Shown piece after piece: positions 1 through 8,171 of a DNA stretch of 12,516 nucleotides. Under the pieces are notes generated by a model that did not search any database, was not told where the DNA came from, and was given only the letters and a program-made list of their open reading frames with translations. Source of the DNA: JBEICQ01 sp046297395 (lineage in GTDB: Bacteria; Bacteroidota; Bacteroidia; UBA4408); NCBI GenBank assembly GCA_046297395.1, contig JBKCNM010000053.1, positions 1 through 12,516 of the forward strand. The letters run 5' to 3'. Position numbers and translations under genes: made by a program. Every line of letters begins with the position of its first letter. The first letter of the stretch is position 1.

Positions 1-533
1 TTGCTGTAACTGAAATGCGTATTGATGAATTGGGGTTCGGCAGGCAGTGAAGAGAAAACTTTGTTGAGCAAGCGATTAGACAACGCGCCCCAATCAGTTT
101 CGGTCTTTTTGTCAATTTTCTTTGTGTTTTGCTGATCCTTAACAAGCAACTGCCTGAGTGGATCATGACCATGCCTGCGGTTAAGCTGTAAACTCATGTC
201 GAGCACCTTCAGCTTGTTCAATCTTACTTTGCCCAAAAGGAGAAACAGCGTCTTGATGTCTGCCTCGGTTTCAGCGCAGTGAAACAGGCTATCCCCTTCG
301 CTGGTTTTCACCAAAACCTCTACAAAACTCACCGTTGAGATTCCCTTAAAACGGGCTTCTTTGAGACTTAGGGTGAAACCGTATTTGTTTTTCAGCTTCT
401 CTCCTGCCCTGTTCACCACGGCCTTTAAAAGGATGTTTCTGAAGAGGAAAAAGAAAAGCAAAAAGACAACTAGGATGCCTGCAAAAACAAACCCAAAACG
501 CTTCATACGCATTGCGCCCGGCTTACTCATCAT
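1..533 (-). CDS. AsmA-like membrane-anchored protein, N-terminal part (3' end outside window)
   Basis: Reading leftwards from ATG at 533, 177 codons stay open to the window edge, so the C-terminus is missing. An in-frame TAA lies two codons upstream of the ATG, so this is the longest possible start; a second ATG follows directly at 530. The protein begins with a short basic stretch (residues 2-12) and one strongly hydrophobic segment (about 14-32), giving a single-pass inner-membrane anchor. The part after it (residues 36-115) resembles the start of Bacteroidota AsmA-like/DUF748-like proteins: a helix rich in K and E, a KYGFTLSLKEARFKG stretch, and a later GKVRLNKLKVLDMSLQL stretch. Such proteins are long periplasmic beta-rich proteins linked to envelope assembly or lipid transport; that role is family knowledge, not visible here. 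It lies 64 nt after the lipoprotein gene on the same strand. The family call rests on the N-terminus only. Confidence 0.75.
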   Translation of the reverse strand, partial: MMSKPGAMRMKRFGFVFAGILVVFLLFFFLFRNILLKAVVNRAGEKLKNKYGFTLSLKEARFKGISTVSFVEVLVKTSEGDSLFHCAETEADIKTLFLLLGKVRLNKLKVLDMSLQLNRRHGHDPLRQLLVKDQQNTKKIDKKTETDWGALSNRLLNKVFSSLPAEPQFINTHFSYS

Positions 534-597
534 GCTTTAAGAAACAATTGGATAACCATCCGAACATGGCTTTTCTGCAAAGTAAGCAAATCCGGAT

Positions 598-1800
598 TTA
601 CTTTCCCTTTAATTTAGAAAACAGCATGAGGTTCGACTCATTCAGGCGGTAGTCATAACCAATTCCAAAGGGAAGCGGTCGCACATTGGAGCCACCTGCT
701 TCATAGGCGGCCCGGAGCTGCTCCTGGTATTTGTTTTTAAACAGACTGATGGGCGCATCATAGCTCCCATAAAAGGTTTTTTGCCAGGTGCTGTCAACAT
801 ATCGCAATGGAATGCCGCTGTCGTCCTGTAAAATATGATGACTCTTGCGTAAGATGTGTGCACGCATCCAGGAAAAATTGCCGCCATGCAAAAGGTAGGA
901 AGCGGATTTCAGATAAGTGTTTCTGTTGTCGGGAAGATTTTCGAGAAACATCCTGAGTTCTTTTTTTCCAAGAATACCTGCATCAGAAATATCTGCTGAA
1001 AAATAAAAGATGGTTTTGTTCTGCTTTTTATCGGGCGATAGGCATAGGATGCGCATACCCGGTATTGTTCCCACCTGCCCTTCACTGATTTTCCCCAAAG
1101 AATCAATGGTCACCGCCTGCACCGAATACACCTCATAACCCATCCTTTGGGCAAAAAGCACGAGCAGATGAACCGCACCATTGAGGTCAGATGCATTCAA
1201 ATCCACCTTCATGCTGTTGGTGCGAAAAAAAGAAAAGTTGAGAATAGACCAAAGGGATTTTTCAATGCTGGAGAAGTACTTTCCGGAAGTATCTTTTTTT
1301 AATTCCGCAGGAAGAGGAAGACTACCCGGCGCTTCAAGAGCAAACATGTAATAGCTTGCCGCTTCGGGAAAAAACTGGGAGGCATTTAAAAAATCCGGGC
1401 CGGAAAAAGGGTAAAACAAAACTTCTTCTCCCGAGAGGGTGCTTGCCAATTCCTTTTCTCTCCAATTACGAATAGTGAATAGTCGCGTGCTGTCGAGCTT
1501 TCCGAATCGGGAATTCAGGTTTGCAGAGAATGCTTTCCAGGCAGAGAGTTTTGTAATCTCATCGGCTTCTGTACCTTGCTCAGGCAGAAGGCCCGCAACA
1601 AGACGAGCCATGCTGTGTATGCCCTTGTGCGCTTTCAGACTGTCGTTCAGCTCAGGTGATTCTTGAACCACCGGGATACTTGCATGCTCTGAGGATGTTT
1701 TTTTGTTTTTCGGGGAATCTGAACCACAGGATGGCAAACCCAAAATCAAAAGCAAAAATGCAGAAAAAGCAAGGTTCGTACGGGAAAACAGAAAATTCAT
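598..1800 (-). CDS. Uncharacterised lipoprotein (about 400 aa, FSGPD motif)
   Basis: I place the start at ATG 1800 (400 aa); the frame extends to a TTG at 1812, but the ATG gives a normal signal peptide. Residues 7-24 form a short basic and hydrophobic signal ending in LPSC, with Cys25 as the probable lipidated residue. Proline at -2 is slightly unusual for a lipobox. A linker rich in S, K and E (26-55) leads to a globular region. The most recognisable stretch is FYPFSGPDFL at about 129-138, followed by an aromatic-rich SQFFPEAASYYMFALEAPGS stretch; the C-terminus ends LFSKLKGK. I believe related sequences occur as conserved hypothetical proteins in bacteria, but I know of no function. The permease gene ends 53 nt upstream on the same strand. 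It could be co-transcribed with it, or use a weak promoter in the gap. Confidence 0.85.
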   Translation of the reverse strand: MNFLFSRTNLAFSAFLLLILGLPSCGSDSPKNKKTSSEHASIPVVQESPELNDSLKAHKGIHSMARLVAGLLPEQGTEADEITKLSAWKAFSANLNSRFGKLDSTRLFTIRNWREKELASTLSGEEVLFYPFSGPDFLNASQFFPEAASYYMFALEAPGSLPLPAELKKDTSGKYFSSIEKSLWSILNFSFFRTNSMKVDLNASDLNGAVHLLVLFAQRMGYEVYSVQAVTIDSLGKISEGQVGTIPGMRILCLSPDKKQNKTIFYFSADISDAGILGKKELRMFLENLPDNRNTYLKSASYLLHGGNFSWMRAHILRKSHHILQDDSGIPLRYVDSTWQKTFYGSYDAPISLFKNKYQEQLRAAYEAGGSNVRPLPFGIGYDYRLNESNLMLFSKLKGK

Positions 1801-1809
1801 AAAAGGCTG

Positions 1810-1842
1810 CAAAGATGAGATAAAAAGCCTTTATTTAGACAA
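1810..1842 (-). promoter_or_regulatory. Possible weak promoter for the lipoprotein gene
   Basis: On the minus strand CATCTTTG (1817-1810) matches the Bacteroidetes -7 consensus TAnnTTTG at five of its six fixed positions. A TTG (1842-1840) lies 22 nt upstream, slightly further than usual for the -33 element. If used, transcription would start at about 1803, almost at the ATG (1800), giving a nearly leaderless mRNA. The alternative is simple read-through from the permease operon. Evidence is motif matching only. Confidence 0.25.
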
Positions 1843-1853
1843 GTCCGGCAGGA

Positions 1854-3143
1854 TTATTGTGAAGAAGAGAATAAATAGAATATCCCACCTGCAACAAGGG
1901 TAAGCAAACCTGCGATTGATTCGAAGGGTGCACGAATCAGACCAAAAACCAAAATCCATCCTGCATACAACAAGAACAAGCCACTCATTAGAGGAAAAAA
2001 CGGTGCCGCATAGGTCTTGCAAGGGCCCTTACGAAAACGGTAATAAGTGTACCCTCCAACCGTTAACAGTGTAAATAGGTTGAGCGTAAAACCAAGATAG
2101 GTAAGCACTTGCTCAAAACTTCCTGATAGAATAAGCGCCACCGATATACCTGCCTGCAATAAGATGGCCGCCACAGGCGTTTGCTTGCTGTTGTTTCTGG
2201 AGAACAGACGCAACTCTTTGATGTCATTTCCCATTGCTTCCGTAACCCTTGGTCCCGTCATCACCATGCTGCTGATGGAGGATATTAAAAAGAGTATAAT
2301 GCATCCGGAAATGAATGATGCGCCTACCGTACCAAAAATATGCCGGGCAGGTGCATAGGCTACTTCCTTCACACCCTGCATCTCTTCCATGGGGGCATTC
2401 TTTAAAAAACAAATATTGATGAGCACATACAAAAGGGTTACTATCAGTGTGCCGAAAATGAGCGATCGGTGCAGGTTTTTCTCGGGTTGCTCAATCTGCC
2501 CGGCCATATAGGCTGAAGCATTCCATCCGCAGTAACTGTAAGACACAAAAAACAAAGAAGTAATAAATGCCTGGGAGCCCAGGTCACCGGTAATACCTTC
2601 AAAACCTTTGCTAAAGGCCCAGGTAAATGTTTCTTCCGAAAAAAATCCGGCCACCACAAACAGCAGCATCAACAACACTTTTCCGATGGTAAACACATTC
2701 TGAAAACGACTCCCTGTATGCACACCACGCACATGGATGAGCGAGATAAGAAGCACCACCCCGACAGCTGCCACTTGCTCATTGAGTCCCTCCACAATGC
2801 GGGAAGCATACCCTCCCATTAAACTTGCAGCAAGGGCAACAGGAGCAGCAAAACCAACGGTGGCACTGACCCAACCGCCCAGAAATCCAACAAATGGATG
2901 AATGAGACGAGTGAGGAAATGATACTCGCCACCATTGCGCGGAAAGGCTGCACCCATCTCACCATAGACCATGGCCCCGCAAAGAGAGAACAAACCTCCT
3001 GCCAGCCAAAGCAAAACAATGGTGTATCCGTTATCGATGCCGGCCAGCTGAAAACCCAGACTGGTAAAGACACCGGTGCCAATCATATTCGCCACCACCA
3101 AGGAGGTGGCAGTGAGCAAACCGATATGCGTATGCGGCCTCAA
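1854..3143 (-). CDS. APC-superfamily amino acid permease
   Basis: A 429-residue integral membrane protein with about 12 hydrophobic segments, the usual size for amino acid-polyamine-organocation (APC) permeases. The first segment carries the family signature VVANMIGTGVFTSLG (16-30). Next come the conserved PRNGGEYHFL stretch after TM2 (68-77) and a TM6-like SYSYCGWNASAYMAGQIEQP stretch (201-220) followed by KN, as in LAT/Asc-type exchangers and related permeases. It would move amino acids across the inner membrane; substrate is not readable from sequence. The only full-length start is a TTG at 3143, since the first in-frame ATG is Met20 inside TM1. The TTG lies 6 nt after the TAA of the upstream secreted-protein gene and in the same frame, with no clear Shine-Dalgarno sequence, so translation probably relies on coupling or reinitiation. 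Neighbours suggest a link to amino acid or 2-oxo acid use, but this is inference. Confidence 0.9.
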   Translation of the reverse strand: MRPHTHIGLLTATSLVVANMIGTGVFTSLGFQLAGIDNGYTIVLLWLAGGLFSLCGAMVYGEMGAAFPRNGGEYHFLTRLIHPFVGFLGGWVSATVGFAAPVALAASLMGGYASRIVEGLNEQVAAVGVVLLISLIHVRGVHTGSRFQNVFTIGKVLLMLLFVVAGFFSEETFTWAFSKGFEGITGDLGSQAFITSLFFVSYSYCGWNASAYMAGQIEQPEKNLHRSLIFGTLIVTLLYVLINICFLKNAPMEEMQGVKEVAYAPARHIFGTVGASFISGCIILFLISSISSMVMTGPRVTEAMGNDIKELRLFSRNNSKQTPVAAILLQAGISVALILSGSFEQVLTYLGFTLNLFTLLTVGGYTYYRFRKGPCKTYAAPFFPLMSGLFLLYAGWILVFGLIRAPFESIAGLLTLVAGGIFYLFSSSQ

Positions 3144-3149
3144 AAAAAC

Positions 3150-4229
3150 TTACTGTTGCTTGATAAAGCTTGCGCGTGAAATCTTCCCTGCATGGTTTGT
3201 AATGATCAGGTACATGCCTGAAGCAAGCGCCTGCACCGACAATTCCCTTACGCCCGATCCGCTGAAATTGCCTTGCATACGAAGGGCACCGGAGGCATCA
3301 TAGATGCTGTATTGGCATGGAGAAGAATAACACCTGAGGAAGACCTGCACCAGATTGCCCAATAGAGAAAGCATGCTTTTTCCGGGCTCGGCAATACCCG
3401 CAGTATTGGGCGGAATATATTTGTATCGGATGCCTGAAACCGTTTCTCCCCCACCAAAACCTAAACTTGTATTGATCTGTAAGAGTGGTTCAGAAAATCC
3501 TTTCCCAATCCATTTGTATTCATATGATTCGGTTTCTACCGGAAAGGATACCCCGAATGAAGCAATGCTGATTGTGTCCACCTGAATAAGATGGGTTTTT
3601 ACCCTGAGCACCTGATGCTCCACGGCATCGTTTGGCAGTTTGAGCAAGCCCCATCCATCCACCTCATTCCAACGCTGTTTGCGCTCGCTGATGCCGCCAA
3701 CGGAGGGAACCGAAATAGAGAAACGGGATACACAATGATCTGTGTTGCCATAATTCATCGGAAACCGATAGATGTAGTCTATTGAATCATTGCGCACAGA
3801 TGTGGGAATACTATTTACTGTGGCACCAAATCCCACCATGGAATATTCGGTATTGTTGTTTTTGTAATAGTTGTATACATCGGTGATGCTGATACCGGCC
3901 GCAGAAGGAATTGGAAAATCGGGTGCCTTCACTGCAAAATCAGCACGGTAGTTTGGAGAGAAAGGATTGTTGAAATACAATTGATAAGCAAAATTGGTTG
4001 AGGAAACACTCACATAATCACTGGTGTCCTTGCCTGCTTCTTCCAACTGACTGAAATCCCATACATAGTTTGTTCCGGTAGCCTGATAATCCAAACCGGC
4101 AGGCACCAGCGCCGAACTACGATAAATGGTTTGGCCGGATGCAGGCATATCGGTCTTAAGGATGCTTACCTGCGCCTGCAGCATGCACGGAAACACTAAA
4201 ACCAGAATTGGAAGGATGCGTTTGTTCAT
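3150..4229 (-). CDS. Secreted protein with T9SS-type C-terminal sorting domain (359 aa)
   Basis: An N-terminal signal peptide (MNKRILPILVLVFPCMLQAQ, cleavage likely after residue 18 or 20) is followed by a beta-rich, Asn/Ser/Tyr-rich region. The stretch RWNEVDGWGLLKLPN (186-200), then HQVLRVK, DTI and EPLLQI, looks like a recurring family of Bacteroidota secreted proteins of unknown role. Residues about 282-359 resemble a T9SS type A sorting domain: a YSIYDASGALRMQG strand-turn, SGMYLIITNHAG, and a basic end. It lacks the common YPNP entry motif and has Cys300 and Cys305 in a CX4C pair just before the IYDASG strand. The protein should cross the inner membrane by Sec and the outer membrane by T9SS, ending on the surface or outside. 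Its ATG overlaps the previous stop by 4 nt (ATGA, 4229-4226). Substrate or partner is unknown. Confidence 0.85.
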   Translation of the reverse strand: MNKRILPILVLVFPCMLQAQVSILKTDMPASGQTIYRSSALVPAGLDYQATGTNYVWDFSQLEEAGKDTSDYVSVSSTNFAYQLYFNNPFSPNYRADFAVKAPDFPIPSAAGISITDVYNYYKNNNTEYSMVGFGATVNSIPTSVRNDSIDYIYRFPMNYGNTDHCVSRFSISVPSVGGISERKQRWNEVDGWGLLKLPNDAVEHQVLRVKTHLIQVDTISIASFGVSFPVETESYEYKWIGKGFSEPLLQINTSLGFGGGETVSGIRYKYIPPNTAGIAEPGKSMLSLLGNLVQVFLRCYSSPCQYSIYDASGALRMQGNFSGSGVRELSVQALASGMYLIITNHAGKISRASFIKQQ

Positions 4230-5041
4230 TCCCTGATGATGATGAGATTTTGTTTTTGCATAAGGTTGCCGCTTGCATCAACCAGCGTACAGAGGTACTT
4301 TCCCGGATACAAACTACGGTCGAAAGAGAAGTTGCCTTTTTTCACCGGTTGTGAAAATACGCATTTGCCTTCGGCATTGTAAAGGTTCACAAAAAATTTT
4401 CCGCAGCGCCTCTCCTTGCATCTGTATGTTTTACCACTGGGCACGGGGTTCATAAATTCCACCACACTGTTCACGATGAATCCTGCTGATGAATGCAAAG
4501 GTTCAAAATGGATGTCGTCCAAAGAAAAAACAGTGCCACCTGATGTGTTGCGAACATACAATGCCACATAAGAAGAATCTGAACCGGGCGGCAATTCAAT
4601 TGCAAAATCCTGCCAAGCTCCTTTTCCGGGTGGCAAGGCATACAAATCCTTCACCTGCATAAATGGATGAGCAGAAGGATTCCTGCCCCTGATGCCCAGG
4701 TAAATACCCAGGGTATCTCCTCTCATTTTGTTCTTTTTTGAATAAAAATATCGTCCTGTGATCAACACGCCATTGCTGAAATCCAACATGGGAGAAACCA
4801 CCCAGCCGGGCGCAATGTTTTCCTTTTGCTGAAGACTAAAAGGAGAAGAAAAAGAGGTGTTTCTGCTAAATTCCCAAGGATTGCCGAATTCAGGGTAAAA
4901 CGAAAACATGGCCCTCTCCTCTGACTTGTCGAAGCCGGAAACCAAAGGCAACTGTAGTCCTTGCGACCGAGCAAATGGAGAAAACGCCGAAAAATAAATC
5001 AAACTCAATACGATTGAGTGCAAAAATCTCCTATTCTTCAT
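4226..5041 (-). CDS. Secreted choice-of-anchor-J-like protein with T9SS sorting domain (271 aa)
   Basis: It begins with a signal peptide (residues 1 to about 27, ending SPFARSQ). The middle (about 35-182) looks like a choice-of-anchor-J/jelly-roll domain: a GFDKSEE start, a GWVVSPMLDFSNG stretch (79-91), a GDTLGIYLGIRG strand (108-119), GAWQDFAIELPPGSDSSYVA (141-160) and VFSLDDIHFEP (171-181). Such domains in Bacteroidota extracellular proteins often bind glycans or serve as spacers (family knowledge). The tail (about 187-271) fits a T9SS type A sorting domain: NPVPSGKTYRC, FVNLYNAEGKCVFSQP, YPGKYLCTLVDASGN and LIIIRE. As in the next gene, a CX4C pair (Cys208, Cys213) precedes the LYNAEG strand. 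It starts 7 nt after the TPR-like gene and its stop overlaps the next start by 4 nt, so the two secreted proteins are probably made together. Confidence 0.85.
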   Translation of the reverse strand: MKNRRFLHSIVLSLIYFSAFSPFARSQGLQLPLVSGFDKSEERAMFSFYPEFGNPWEFSRNTSFSSPFSLQQKENIAPGWVVSPMLDFSNGVLITGRYFYSKKNKMRGDTLGIYLGIRGRNPSAHPFMQVKDLYALPPGKGAWQDFAIELPPGSDSSYVALYVRNTSGGTVFSLDDIHFEPLHSSAGFIVNSVVEFMNPVPSGKTYRCKERRCGKFFVNLYNAEGKCVFSQPVKKGNFSFDRSLYPGKYLCTLVDASGNLMQKQNLIIIRE

Positions 5042-5048
5042 TATTTAT

Positions 5049-5753
5049 CTATCTGGGGGTTCTCCAACCAAACTTATAGCCCATTTCAAAAAAACGAAGA
5101 TCTTTTCTTTTTACTATGTATACTGATAATAGTTTTTCCGGATTTTCCGATGGATTGCGCAATTTGTCCGACTGCGCCATCAAAACTCCCAAATCATACA
5201 ACGGCCTTTTGATTTCATCCGACGCAATTCCCTTATCAAGCATGCGGCAATACATCTCCAATGCCTTGGAGTAATTTTTTTCTCCAATCTGTTTGTTGAT
5301 GTAATGTTTTACAAAGCCACCTTTGCCGTAGGCAAACAAAAAATCTTCCATGGGCAAATGGCTCAATCCGCTCACCGATACCTCATAACGCACAAAATAG
5401 TTACCTGCCTGCGCATACCTGTTCAGGGCTTCATCATACTTGTTTGATTCCTGCATGACCAAAACTTCTTCCAGCAATTTCTGGTAGGTAGCAGGTGGCA
5501 CCACTGCCAGGTATTCATCAGTTTGTATGCCGCTTCCCGAAAAACATTCCGGATAAGCATCCTTCCATTCCCCTGCCCCTTTAAAGTAACTCTCTGCAGA
5601 GATAAATTTCTTGTCTTTGGCATATCCCTTGGCAAGTACCAGCAGCGAATCCACAGTCTTAACAACCGTAGCACAGGAATCCTGTGCCCTCGTTCCGGAG
5701 AAAGTAATCAAGCTTACCAGCAAAACCGAAAGAAAGGACAGTTGTGTTTTCAT
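5049..5753 (-). CDS. Exported helical/TPR-like protein of unknown function (234 aa)
   Basis: A signal peptide (residues 1 to about 23, ending SGTRAQ) implies export to the periplasm or beyond; no lipobox or T9SS sorting domain is visible. The mature part is mostly helical and contains TPR-like helix pairs: KGYAKDKKFISAESYFKGAG near the N-terminus, NKYDEALNRYAQAGNYF in the middle and EKNYSKALEMYCRMLDKG further on. All share the spacing of Lys/Asn-Tyr, Ala-Leu and Tyr residues seen in tetratricopeptide repeats. The C-terminus, FFEMGYKFGWRTPR, is aromatic and basic. TPR proteins usually scaffold other proteins, and a periplasmic scaffold for the secreted neighbours is conceivable but unproven. 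Its ATG overlaps the E1 stop codon by 4 nt (ATGA, 5753-5750), so its translation is likely coupled to the dehydrogenase. I do not recognise a named family. Confidence 0.8.
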   Translation of the reverse strand: MKTQLSFLSVLLVSLITFSGTRAQDSCATVVKTVDSLLVLAKGYAKDKKFISAESYFKGAGEWKDAYPECFSGSGIQTDEYLAVVPPATYQKLLEEVLVMQESNKYDEALNRYAQAGNYFVRYEVSVSGLSHLPMEDFLFAYGKGGFVKHYINKQIGEKNYSKALEMYCRMLDKGIASDEIKRPLYDLGVLMAQSDKLRNPSENPEKLLSVYIVKRKDLRFFEMGYKFGWRTPR

Positions 5754-8149
5754 GATGCAGGAAATAGCCCGGGGTTGTTTTCGTTCATCATGCCATACAG
5801 GACATCATACACATCATCAGCAGAAGGCTTGGAGAAGTAATCTCCGTCGGAACCATAGGCCGGACGATGCTCTTTAGCTGTAATGCAAACAGGCGCTGCA
5901 TCAAGCAGATGCCATGCTTTTTGGGTTTCAAGTATTTCTCTCAATATATAAGCCGAAGCCCCTCCCGGAACATCTTCATCGAGGATGACCAAGCGGGAAG
6001 TTTTTTTCAGTGAAGCACGGATCCCTTGCTCGAGGTCGAAAGGAATCAATGTTTGAATGTCTATCACTTCCACCTCAATGCCATTCTCTGAAAGCATATC
6101 GGCAGCCTCCATGGCAATTCTGCAACAAGACCCATAGGTAACCAGGGTAATGTGAACACCCTCCCGTATGACCTCTGTGATGCCCAGTGGCTCCTTGAAT
6201 TCTCCGAGGTTGGAAGGCAACTTTTCTTTAAGACGGTAGCCGTTGAGACATTCTATAACCAAAGCCGGTGCATCACCCTGCAAGAGGTTGTTGTAAAACC
6301 CTGCTGCCTTGGTCATGTTTCTTGGAACGCAGATATACATGCCCCTGAGTGCACCTAAAATCACACCCATGGGCGAACCGCTGTGCCAGATGCCTTCGAG
6401 CCTGTGCCCCCGTGTGCGCACAATCAGCGGGGCCTTTTGCCTGCCTGCTGTGCGGTAATGAAGGGTGCACAAATCGTCGCTTAGTATTTGTAAGGCATAC
6501 AGTAAATAATCGAGGTATTGAATTTCTGCTACAGGACGCAATCCGCGCATGGCCATGCCTATGCCCTGCCCGATGATGGTGGCTTCACGAATGCCGGTGT
6601 CCGAAACCCGCGTTTCCCCAAATTTTTTCTGTAATCCTTCGCAGCCCTGATTTACATCACCAATGCCGCCTACATCTTCACCAAAAATCAGCATCCCCGG
6701 AATACGGGAAAACAAGGCATCAAAATTATCGCGCAGCACCTCCCTGCCATCCACGGGTTTTTCCTGGTCGTACCTGGGAGCAATCGCTGTGCAATGCAAA
6801 GGCGAATGCACCGATTGTGAGTACAGGTGTGAACCATAACGCATGGCATTTTCTGTAAGATATGTTTCTGCAAATTGCTGCAAGGCATGCATGCCGGGAT
6901 GATGAAGGTGGGCCTGTCTTCTGAGGGCTTTTCTGGCAAGCCCGGCCAGTTCGCGCCTGATGGGTTCGCGGTTGGCCTGCAAAGAAGCCATTAGGTCTTC
7001 ATTTCCGGGCATTTCAGAAAGCAAGAACATCAGTCTTTCTTTTTCCTCCTGAATCGGTTGAAGAAAAGCAGACCATGCTTTGTTTTTGGCATCGCGTACA
7101 TCCTGTTTTGCCTTTTCTTCCATCACCCTGCATTCCTCCTCCGTGGCTATGGCAGCACCAATCATCCACTCTTTCATTTTACGAATGCAGTCATTCTCTG
7201 CCTCCCACTGCAGACGCTCGGGAGATTTGTATCGTTCATGTGAGCCGCTGGTAGAATGGCCCTGAGGTTGAGTCAGCTCCTCCACATGGATGAGTACCGG
7301 CACATGGGCTGTGCGGGCAAGGTCGGCAGCCTTGTGAAAAGTTTCACACAGCGCAGGATAATCCCAGCCTTTTACACGGAATATTTCAAGTCCATGCGGT
7401 TTTTGCTCATCACGGCGCATGCCCCAAAGTGCATCGGAAATACTCTCTCGGGCGGTTTGGTATTTTTTAGGTACAGAAATGCCATGTCCGTCATCCCATA
7501 CACACATCACCATAGGCACCTGCAAGACAGCCGCCGCATTCATGGTCTCCCAAAACAATCCTTCTGATGTGGAAGCATCGCCAATGCTGCCAAAGGCAAC
7601 TTCGTTTCCCCCGTCGGTGAAACCGGCAAAAGAGTCATCCTTACCCAGCGCCCGAAACACCTTAGAAGCCTGAGCCAGCCCAAGCAATCGGGGCATCTGC
7701 CCGGCCGTGGGTGAAATATCTGCGGAAGAATTTTTCTGTTTGGTAAGGTCCAACCACTCCCCGTTCTCGTCGAGAGAATGGGTGGCAAAATGCCCGCCCA
7801 TCTGCCTGCCGGCACTCATGGGATCGGCATCCAAGGAAGGATGTGCATATAAACCTGCAAACCATTGTTCAATCGTGAGTTTGCCAATGGCAAACATAAA
7901 TGTTTGGTCTCTGTAGTATCCGCTGCGGAAATCACCATTGCGGAAAACCTTGGCCATGGCCAACTGCGGAACCTCTTTGCCATCACCGAAAATACCAAAC
8001 TTGGCTTTTCCTGTTAGCACTTCCCTCCTGCCCAGCAAGCTGGCCTCACGGCTGAGGCAGGCAGTGAAAAAATCTTTTTTTACCTCTTCACGGAAGTCTT
8101 CGAATGACAAGGGTTGAGCAGGACCGGAAATGATGTTTTGCGTGGGCAT
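5750..8149 (-). CDS. Fused alpha-beta E1 component of a 2-oxo acid dehydrogenase (799 aa)
   Basis: This cytosolic, thiamine pyrophosphate-dependent enzyme decarboxylates a 2-oxo acid and passes the acyl group to a lipoyl E2. The alpha half (about 15-320) has FRSGYYRDQTFMFAIG (74-89), a GRQMGGHFATHS stretch (114-125), the TPP/metal motif G190-D191 with N204, and the phosphorylation-loop-like PQGHSTSGSHERYKS (295-309). A helical linker (about 320-460) leads to the beta half: IFGEDVGGIGDVNQG with Glu491, RVSDTGIREATIIGQGIGMA, and the transketolase C-terminal part EVEVIDIQTLIPFD and ITAKEHR. The fused layout and the loop are most like branched-chain or general 2-oxo acid dehydrogenases; substrate cannot be fixed. 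No E2 or E3 gene is present. The frame continues upstream to 8224, but ATG 8149 gives a normal E1 N-terminus and lies just downstream of a perfect -7 box, so I use it. It heads the tightly packed operon. Confidence 0.95.
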   Translation of the reverse strand: MPTQNIISGPAQPLSFEDFREEVKKDFFTACLSREASLLGRREVLTGKAKFGIFGDGKEVPQLAMAKVFRNGDFRSGYYRDQTFMFAIGKLTIEQWFAGLYAHPSLDADPMSAGRQMGGHFATHSLDENGEWLDLTKQKNSSADISPTAGQMPRLLGLAQASKVFRALGKDDSFAGFTDGGNEVAFGSIGDASTSEGLFWETMNAAAVLQVPMVMCVWDDGHGISVPKKYQTARESISDALWGMRRDEQKPHGLEIFRVKGWDYPALCETFHKAADLARTAHVPVLIHVEELTQPQGHSTSGSHERYKSPERLQWEAENDCIRKMKEWMIGAAIATEEECRVMEEKAKQDVRDAKNKAWSAFLQPIQEEKERLMFLLSEMPGNEDLMASLQANREPIRRELAGLARKALRRQAHLHHPGMHALQQFAETYLTENAMRYGSHLYSQSVHSPLHCTAIAPRYDQEKPVDGREVLRDNFDALFSRIPGMLIFGEDVGGIGDVNQGCEGLQKKFGETRVSDTGIREATIIGQGIGMAMRGLRPVAEIQYLDYLLYALQILSDDLCTLHYRTAGRQKAPLIVRTRGHRLEGIWHSGSPMGVILGALRGMYICVPRNMTKAAGFYNNLLQGDAPALVIECLNGYRLKEKLPSNLGEFKEPLGITEVIREGVHITLVTYGSCCRIAMEAADMLSENGIEVEVIDIQTLIPFDLEQGIRASLKKTSRLVILDEDVPGGASAYILREILETQKAWHLLDAAPVCITAKEHRPAYGSDGDYFSKPSADDVYDVLYGMMNENNPGLFPAS

Positions 8150-8171
8150 AGAGGAATAGGAAAGCAAGATG

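Noticed and set aside
2898..3303. Plus-strand open frames opposite the permease and the end of the 359-aa gene
   Set aside because: Antisense to well-supported genes, no domain and no promoter.
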